Assembly: GCA_905221615.1 (NCBI GenBank)
Contig: CAJNDT010005867.1
Location: 450,673-514,672 of the forward strand
Direction of reading: 5' to 3'
Source of the DNA: Symbiodinium sp. CCMP2592
Taxonomy: Eukaryota > Sar > Dinophyceae > Suessiales > Symbiodiniaceae
DNA length: 64,000 nucleotides
Both the position numbers and the translations under genes were made by a program. The notes under the pieces are model-generated. The model saw only the letters and a list, made by a program, of their open reading frames with translations, was not told the origin of the DNA and did no database searches. Every line of letters starts with the position of its first letter. Position 1 is the first letter of the stretch. Below, in pieces: positions 58,024 through 64,000 of the stretch.

Positions 58024-58608
58024 TTAGATGACGAAAAAGCCTGCGGTGTCAGGCACTGTAGGAACCGGAGAGGTATTGGAGGGCATTGTAGTCTCGAACA
58101 GGTCCCGAAGGTAGAGGAGTCTTACGCCCTGAGCGTCCGTTGGGTCGCTCGGGTCAAGAGCTAGGAGCCGTTGAAGCTCTTTAAGCTCACTCCTTGATAT
58201 CTTGCCATAGCCAGCTCTCGCCCTCAAAGCCCGCAGTCTCACATCACTTCCCCGAATACATTTCTTCGAAGTCTCCCAGAGGAAGATGACCACAATTGCA
58301 ATCACCAACACAACCACGTATAGATCCCAGGGAATCTCAGTCTGCAACTGACCGGTTTCTGAGCGAGCTCCGCAAACTTGGCAAAGCATCAACAACTTCA
58401 TCAACCAGGAATTATTCGTTGTAACCGCCCGGATCGTAGGTTGCATATCTGGTCGGCGACCAACAACATTCCAAAGTCGCAAAAGCTGTGACAACCGCTC
58501 TTTAGGGAGTGGCTTTGTCCCTAAGTCTGCCCTTTGGGTGATTCCAGGCTCAAAAACAACTTGGAGCTCCTTCTGGTGGATCTTCTCCTTCACAAAGTTA
58601 GATCGCAA
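58024..58608 (-). pseudogene. RNase H end and transmembrane tail (element D)
   Basis: Starts within the RNase H C-terminus (VFEPGITQRADLGTKPLP). About 90 residues later a strongly hydrophobic stretch (LYVVVLVIAIVVIFLW) appears, then a basic, helical tail. The same post-RNase H membrane segment occurs in elements A and C. Confidence 0.75.
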
Positions 58609-58708
58609 GTGGCGTGTACGCCATGAACCCGAGGAACCTTATAGCAGCATCACAGCCGATTGGTTGTCAATGTGAAGGTAAAGAGATAAAGGCTTGCCAC
58701 TCAACTCC

Positions 58709-59551
58709 TCAAGGAGAGTCTTGGTAGAGCAACCCAGTATGGTACCGTCCACCCTCAAGCAACTCTGACTCTGCGGTTGACAGAGTGACTAAGCTCTGTC
58801 TGGAAGACCTCCACGCTATCGGATTGTTGTTGTAGAACACGGCGGCTGCTCCATGGCTACGGCCTGAACTGGGAGCGAAGCTGGAATCGGTGAAGCCGTG
58901 GATGGCATCCAGGGATTCTTCATTGTTGGAAAACCGGATCCTGTAATGGAGGGTCTCGTGAAGGTAGTTTAGGACTCGGTTCGCAACCTGGTTGACAATC
59001 TCTGGGCATCTGGTAATGCTCGACGAAAGCAATGCCGTAATATATTGAAGATCAGGACGTGTGCGGCCTGTCAACCAGAGAAGCTCCCCGACGACCCTTT
59101 GGGCCGCCTTAACTTGATCTTCTTTTCCGCTCAAGTCCACGGGCTGCGCCAGGATCATCGCCTCCTCCTCCCCAAGGGTTAACACCATAGTTTCCTTGGT
59201 ACCTGGAGTCTTTGACTTAGAGCCATCATGTCCGTGGGATCGTAGTAGTTCACGTACAAACCCTTCCTGAGCAAGCTCCACCCCATTGACAACGAGATGA
59301 AACTCCATGCCCAAGAACCTGATGGGGTGGTCCTCTTCCAAGACGTCCAAACTATCACATTCCCATCTGGAAGCTACCCAACCGCAGAACGTGTCCATCA
59401 CGGTGGGCACGGCATTTATCAACAGGTCATCAATGTAGACCATTAGGTAACCAAGAGGTTCTTGATCACCATTAACTCTAACGATCTTCCAGACCTGGTC
59501 AGTCCGGAATTTGGAAGGGGCCTTCCGAGGAACCGTCAAAGCTCGCAGCAA
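58709..59551 (-). pseudogene. Copia RT C-terminal half and RNase H (element D)
   Basis: YIDD active site (MVYIDDLLINAV), thumb region with PIRFLGMEFHL and TRPDLQYITALL, then RNase H with FTDSSF (Asp) and LSTAESELLE (Glu). The frame departs from homology at ~58730. The next catalytic block (HIDNQSAV) continues in another frame, ending at a TAA near 58641. Confidence 0.85.
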
Positions 59552-60071
59552 CTGACCAAGTCGTTGAGGGATATTACCGGGCCCTTTTGCCTGGAATTTT
59601 TCGCGGGAGCATCTCGCATCACTTCATCACTTCTGCACTCATTGAACGATCCATTAAATGCGTTCCGATTGATATCTGCATTTCCTCTTCTCACAACGTA
59701 TGCATTCGGATGTTGAGCATCGTCTTCTCAATTGGGGTCGTTCTGGCAGAGTCAAGTTCGTTTGGATTGGTATGCCTAGTACATCTTTTTCGGCGATTAG
59801 AAGTGATGGTGATGCAAGGCCCGACGCGCTCCGCTTGTACGACGAGCCTTTTGGCGTGTCAGGGCTGTCCGCTTATGGATCCTCCAAAGTCAAACTGGGT
59901 AATGCAATCTTGTACTTCAGCATCAGACTCATGCGAGTGTGTCAGGCCATGCAAGTTCCCTTCGCCTTTGAAAACCCTCGATTCAGCCGCTTGGACGATG
60001 CCGCCTATGAGAAAATTCATTTGGGAGGTACAGCCTTGCTCGGTAGAGTTGGATTACTGTCAGTACAATGA
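59552..60071 (+). pseudogene. C5-methyltransferase-like domain fragment
   Basis: Motif I place CLEFFAGASRIT (from 59591), an acidic second-strand end SIKCVPIDI in the next frame, then FVWIGMPSTSFS (motif IV place, Ser instead of the catalytic Cys), KLGNAILYFSIRLMRVCQAM and PFAFENPRFSRL (motif VI, ENP) in a third frame to 60071. At least two frameshifts break it. Related in fold, but not closely in sequence, to the methyltransferase-like domain at 27.9 kb. It may come from another class of dinoflagellate retroelement. Confidence 0.55.
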
Positions 60072-61194
60072 ACCTTATGGAAGCGACCTACTACCGTCAT
60101 GTACAAATTCACTGACCTTCACGGCGTTGCAGTGCAGTGTAACAGCACCTACGGCTGCTGCTCGAAATCCCACCGGCCTCATGTCCCCCTCACAGGACTC
60201 GCGGATGATGGCATCTTCATGACCCTCAAGGCTCAGCCGTATCCTGTGAAACTCTGTGAGAAAGTTCCGGACATTGTGGCCACAGCCCTGTAGGGATATG
60301 GGAGCGAAAAGTTGGGCTTCGTTTGCTTCGCATGCCTCAGCTCTTTTGTCATACCTCCATCGAGCTCCTGTTGTCATCAACTGGGGAGCCCGCTTCGAGA
60401 TGATTTCAAACAAACCACTGAGCTACTGCTCGCGTCTGGCCAAAAGTGAGACATTCATCTAAGTCATATCTCCTGCTTTGCAGGTTCTTGACGGCGCGTT
60501 CAGATGCATCCGCCGTTTGGCCGTCTGTGTCAAGCCTTTTAAGTGTGCACCTCCGCCGCCCCACCTCCTCCAAGGGGAGCAAAAAGTTGGGCTACGTTTG
60601 CTTCGCATGCCTCAGCTCTTTTGTCATACCTCCATCGAGCTCCTGTTGTCATCAACTGGGGAGCCCGCTTCGAGATGATTTCAAGCAAACCGCTGAGCTA
60701 CTGCTGGCATCTGGCCAAAAGTGAGAGCGATGCATTCAGCTCAGTCATAATATTGTTTCTTCGAGTCTTGCTCTTCGGCCTCGTCTGCAGGTTTGTTGCT
60801 GTAGAGCTTGATGCAAAGCCTGGTGTGGATGGTGTCGACTGCCGGACTCCTGGTATCGAAAAAGATTCATGTGATTTTTTGTCCCACATCTACATCGATC
60901 TGCTCCCCTAGCTCCACATCCCTTACGCGCCATCACGCAGGACGCACTCATATCTAAATCGAGGTTGCGTTGATGGGAACTGTGCTCGAAAACGATGTAT
61001 GGCGACACAATAGCTCAAGAATGAATGCAAGATCCACGAGTTGTGGTAGTCAGAAGCCCCCACCCCCGCCCCGGCGGGGGAGAGGGGGCGGGGACCCCTT
61101 ATAGCCTCAGTAAGTGGGATTCTGTTGTCTGCAACAGATCCTGCGTTTATATCTTTTAAGTGCGTGAAAAGTATATGTACATATGTTAATGTAG
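60072..61194. repeat. ~150-bp direct duplication and G/C-rich run
   Basis: 60300-60450 and 60575-60725 are near-identical copies (period 275 bp). The fully shared core includes CAACTGGGGAGCCCGCTTCG. Open frames over both are short. A C/G-homopolymer region at about 61050-61085 could form a G-quadruplex or hairpin. No gene recognised. Confidence 0.75.
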
Positions 61195-61289
61195 GAACCT
61201 GATTAAGAAACCTTGCGCCTTTATCAGGGTTCCTTTTTGTGAATCCTACTATTCTGGGGTTTTAGGCCCAAGGTTTCTTAATCAGGTTC
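61195..61289. repeat. 95-bp foldback with 21-bp perfect inverted arms
   Basis: Arms 61195-61215 and 61269-61289 are perfectly complementary (begin GAACCTGATT, end AATCAGGTTC), with a 53-nt centre. AT-rich flanks add imperfect complementarity. MITE-like or a stable RNA hairpin. Confidence 0.85.
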
Positions 61290-61594
61290 ATACGCTACAT
61301 ATGCATACATGTTTTATTGATCTGACATGTGGATGTCGGCATGTTTTAGTTCTACTTCATCACTATTTAAGCAACCCTACATCCAACTAACATTTGACGA
61401 CGCCGCATGGAAGAAGTTCGGACGCCACCAAGGTTTCATGTTCTGTAAGGCTTTCCGTGCACGGGCTCTTGGAATAACTTGCTTCTTGGGAAGGATGTGT
61501 TGCCCCGAAGCCAGGCCGCAGATCATCTATGCCCTCATCATCCGAGGTGTGGGACGGGAAGCCCCAAGAATTGCCGGCGTGTTGCACTGAAGAG
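61290..61594. other. Upstream of R-SNARE gene; first exon not found
   Basis: No exon encoding the N-terminal Met-containing longin strand was recognised. Confidence 0.4.
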
Positions 61595-62784
61595 GCCAGC
61601 GGGTCGTTCTGGCCGAGTACACGGCCCTCGCCGGCAACTTTCAGCAGGCCGCTGCCCCTGAATCGCGCCGCGGCTCCGTAGCGGTATGCTAAAGGCGACC
61701 ATTCAGATCCTCCAGAAGCTGGAGAGCACTTCAGAGTGGAAGAGCTACATTTACGGTTCTCGGCTCGGCTCCAGTAGACCGGAAGGCGGAAGGAGGGCTG
61801 ACTGATGTGAGGCGAGTATGCCTTCCACTACATCGTGGATCAGACCCTGAACCTCTGGCCCGGAGCCGGGGAGGGGTTTAGAGCGGCTTTTTTTCTCGCA
61901 TCCTGGGCGCAGAGGGGTCCCCCGGCTGCAGGTTCGTGTGCATGGCTGAGCGGCTCCTGGGCCGGCGCATCCCCTTCGGCTTCCTGCAAGCGGTCCAGGA
62001 GCCGAGAGAGCCGAGAGAGTCTGTGCGCTGCAAACCGCGGTGACCGTCAGGACAGCTTCTGCGGGTGCTACGGACATGAGCAGGTGGAGAGCGCCATCGC
62101 CTATGGCATGCAAGGGGACTTCCGGGAGCAGCTGAAGACCCTCATGGAGAAGTACAACTCTCCGGAAGTGGACCGCGTGGCCTCGATGATGGCCAAGGCC
62201 AGGAAGCACGTGGCTGCGGGTGGCGGTGCGAGCGGCCTGCGGCGAGGTGCAGCACATCAATGACCACCTCATGGACAGCATCGACAAGATCCTCGAGCGG
62301 CAGGTGAGACAGATCTCAAACTTGCGCGAGAAAGAGCCGTGCGCTGCACATGGCAGTGTGCATCTGTGCATCTATTCAGGAGAAGATCGACTTGCTGGTG
62401 CACCGCAGCGAGGTTCTCTCTGCGTCTGGGCCCCGCCTTGCAGTCTGCCACTGCGCAGACTGCACTGCGCTGCGGGCGTCTTCTCTCAGGTCCGCCAGCA
62501 GCTTTCGGCGGGATGCAGAGCACCTGCGGCGCCGAGTCTGGTGGCAGAACGCCAGGACGATGGCCGTGATGGCCTGCGTGCTGGTCTTCGTCATCCTGGT
62601 CGGAAGCTCAAAGAAGAACCGCAGGGCTCAGAGCTCAGAGCTCTCTAAGACGCTAAGAGCAGCGGTCCGGTTTGCGACGGTTTTTTTCATGGAGTGGCGG
62701 AGCGGCGCAAACCGCGCGGCACGGCCTCCCTCTCTGCAGGTGGTGGTGCTGTCCTCCTGTGGCTTCTCCCTCTCGCACTGCTGA
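61595..62784 (+). CDS. VAMP7/VAMP72-like longin R-SNARE
   Basis: Nine exons: 61595-61647, 61707-61755, 61812-61842, 61932-61998, 62051-62197, 62247-62303, 62380-62423, 62490-62598 and 62740-62784. They give the longin domain (VVLAEYTALAGNF, GEYAFHYIVD, MAERLLGRRIPFGFLQ), an R-SNARE motif (VQHINDHLMDSIDKILERQ then EKIDLLVHRSEVL, Arg of LERQ at the zero layer), a basic-aromatic juxtamembrane segment (RRRVWWQNARTM) and a C-terminal anchor (AVMACVLVFVIL, VVVLSSCGF) ending in TGA 62782-62784. The protein would drive vesicle fusion with vacuole/endosome or plasma membrane. Phases match at every junction. Only the first exon is missing. Confidence 0.85.
61843..61931 (+). other. GA-AG intron in R-SNARE gene
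   Basis: Starts GACCCTG and ends CGGCTGCAG. Removal gives VDQFVCMAE in frame. A second GA-AG intron is 61999-62050 (GAGCCG...CGTCAG). Confidence 0.7.
62198..62246 (+). other. GC-AG intron in R-SNARE gene
   Basis: Starts GCCAGG and ends GGCGAG. Removal joins SMMAK to VQHIND. 61648-61706 is also GC-AG. 61756-61811, 62304-62379, 62424-62489 and 62599-62739 are GT-AG. Confidence 0.7.
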
Positions 62785-63095
62785 GCCGACAGACAAAAAA
62801 AGATGCGCGCGGCCCCTGCGGCCCGGTCCCTGCGGCCCGGCCCCTGGCCCCTGCCCTGCTTAGAGTGACGTGACATGACTGCTTTGATGCTTCACGCTTT
62901 CGCAGCGTTGGCTTAAGATCACACATAGAGTGTGGGCGGACGGCGGAGACATCTCTTCGCCGGCCACTCGGTCGCAGTCCTGGGAATGAAGAATTGAAGG
63001 CTTCTGCCAAAACTTGGCACGATAAGCAGTGCTTGGCAATGGAACCTTGGCCCAATGTTTCATGAAAGCGCCTATACTGCCTATCGCGTTCGCAG
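62785..63095. other. 3' flank of R-SNARE gene
   Basis: No gene-like feature. Direct GCGGCCC repeats near 62806-62845. Confidence 0.5.
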
Positions 63096-63230
63096 CTGAG
63101 GTCCGAGATTCTGGCTCATGGACGTGGTGTCGCCACTTGGGGAAGATTTCTCCGTCTCGCCACGGCCCTTTTTGGGTGTCCCCTCGCTGGCCGTCGCTGT
63201 GCTCGTCTCCAGACTCACATTGACGTCCAG
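63096..63230 (+). CDS. Candidate internal exon, gene unknown
   Basis: 135 nt between CGTTCGCAG and a strong donor CAG|GTGAGT, open in one frame (LRSEILAHGRGVATWGRFLR). A length divisible by three and good splice signals support a real exon, but no family is recognised. Confidence 0.35.
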
Positions 63231-64000
63231 GTGAGTTCTCTGAGTGAGTCTCTCACGTTGGAGCGAGACATAGAACCGGAGATCGGGATTCTGGCATCAC
63301 CGCTTCTCTCCGAGTGGATGTGGAAGAACTGCACGCTGCAACAGAACCACCACGCACAACTGCGAGCTGACAGAGCAAGTGCAAGCAGTGTTTCCAGCTG
63401 ATTGCGTGCAGCGTGACCACTCTCCTGGTTCTCGCACCGCAAATCCCAGAGCCCTCTAAGTCTCAGAGTCGCCAGTGTTCGCAGAAGTCACAGAGTCAGC
63501 TACGGTCTGAGCCAGGAATACCTCAGGCAGTTAATTTCAGACCCGTCTTTCGTGAGTTGAAATGCAAGTTGGGAGTATGAGAAGTTTGAGATTGAAGAAC
63601 AGACAAGGCGCCTGGTGAGGCTCAAGCGCCTTTGTCTGAGAGCCAGGCAAGTCTCGCCGCACGCTCCGCACGGTGCCGCTGTGTGCCTTCCTGAAGCAGA
63701 GCTCCCGTGCACGCCCGCCTGCCCTGCCTGCGCCGCGCCAGAGGCTGCAATAGAAGTGCCTTGGCCCAGGGACTCCCCGCTGCTCGGAGCCCTTGGCCTC
63801 CTTGGCCTCCTTGGCCTCCGGCCTGAGCGACGGCTTGCCTAAGGGCGGGGTGACGGCCTTGCCTTGGGCCCCTTCTTGGACCCCTGAGCCTCAGCAGCAG
63901 AAGGGCACTTAAGGGTGCTTTAGTGCTTTGCAGGCTTTGCAGGCTTGGCTGCTTTGCTCCTCGGTGTGAAGCGGAGGCGGGTCCGTTGCAAGGCTCTTTG
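63231..64000. other. Intron-like DNA, nothing identified
   Basis: Several acceptor-like sites and short frames; TTGGCCTCC occurs in tandem near 63791-63818. No gene assigned. Confidence 0.5.

Larger units (their letters stand above)
58024..59551 (-). mobile_element. Ty1/copia element D, 3' fragment
   Basis: Only the second half of RT, RNase H and the C-terminal tail remain. It is truncated at the 5' side near 59551, where a + strand methyltransferase-like fragment abuts. Frame changes near 58730 and a TAA near 58641 show that it is inactive. Confidence 0.82.

Noticed and set aside
61050-61085. CRISPR-like or terminator GC hairpin
   Set aside because: Homopolymer C/G composition explains the complementarity, and a single copy rules out an array.

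Overview
This window reads as nuclear DNA of a dinoflagellate, most likely of the Symbiodinium/Suessiales type. Three observations support this. (i) A relic of the dinoflagellate spliced leader (AGCCATTTTGGCTC) sits at 20183-20196. (ii) Host exons can be joined only through a mixture of GT-AG, GC-AG and GA-AG introns whose acceptor is nearly always AG|G. (iii) The repeats are dominated by Ty1/copia, LINE and methyltransferase-like/RT elements of the kind that fill dinoflagellate genomes. No bacterial operons, CRISPR arrays, rRNA or tRNA genes were seen.

Layout. 1-3.4 kb: 3' part of a broken Ty1/copia element A (+), followed by an A/G-rich coiled-coil/zinc-knuckle ORF (3.3-5.3 kb). 6.0-8.8 kb: unrecognised Ser/Arg-rich ORFs (+). 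8.95-16.15 kb: a long LINE (-) with endonuclease, reverse transcriptase and zinc fingers, a middle domain in another frame, and a C-terminal USP-type deubiquitinase domain ending in a PCNA-binding (PIP) motif. 16.3-21 kb: intron-like DNA with a J-domain gene end (19.6-19.9 kb) and the spliced-leader relic. 21.1-24.7 kb: 5' half of a decayed copia element B (-). 27.0-36.0 kb: a nested structure, in which a methyltransferase-like/RT/RNase H element (27.3-31.6 kb) interrupts an unknown ORF (31.6-34.7 kb), the whole bracketed by copies of a ~0.3-0.5 kb repeat. 37.4-39.8 kb: a three-KH-domain RNA-binding protein gene (+). 40.43-51.0 kb: a ~61-bp satellite split by a structurally complete, very young copia element C (40880-50706) with 335-bp LTRs that look identical, a 5-bp target duplication and one 3029-aa polyprotein. 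51.0-53.1 kb: decayed hAT transposase (+). 54.9-56.5 kb: decayed D5-like helicase ORF (-). 58.0-59.55 kb: 3' fragment of copia element D (-). 59.5-60.1 kb: decayed methyltransferase-like ORF (+). 61.6-62.8 kb: a nearly complete VAMP7/VAMP72-like R-SNARE gene (+).

The most unusual biology is enzymes carried by retrotransposons. Copia element C has, between integrase and reverse transcriptase, a domain with an HxD...H...R arrangement like a TET/JBP-type 2-oxoglutarate/Fe(II) dioxygenase. Dinoflagellate DNA carries much 5-hydroxymethyluracil, so an element that could oxidise thymine would be notable. The LINE carries a USP-like deubiquitinase domain next to a PIP box, which suggests action at PCNA during target-primed reverse transcription. 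Both functions are inferred from motifs only.

Host genes (J-domain protein, KH protein, R-SNARE) are all on the + strand, as expected for unidirectional dinoflagellate gene arrays. Autonomous elements lie on both strands.
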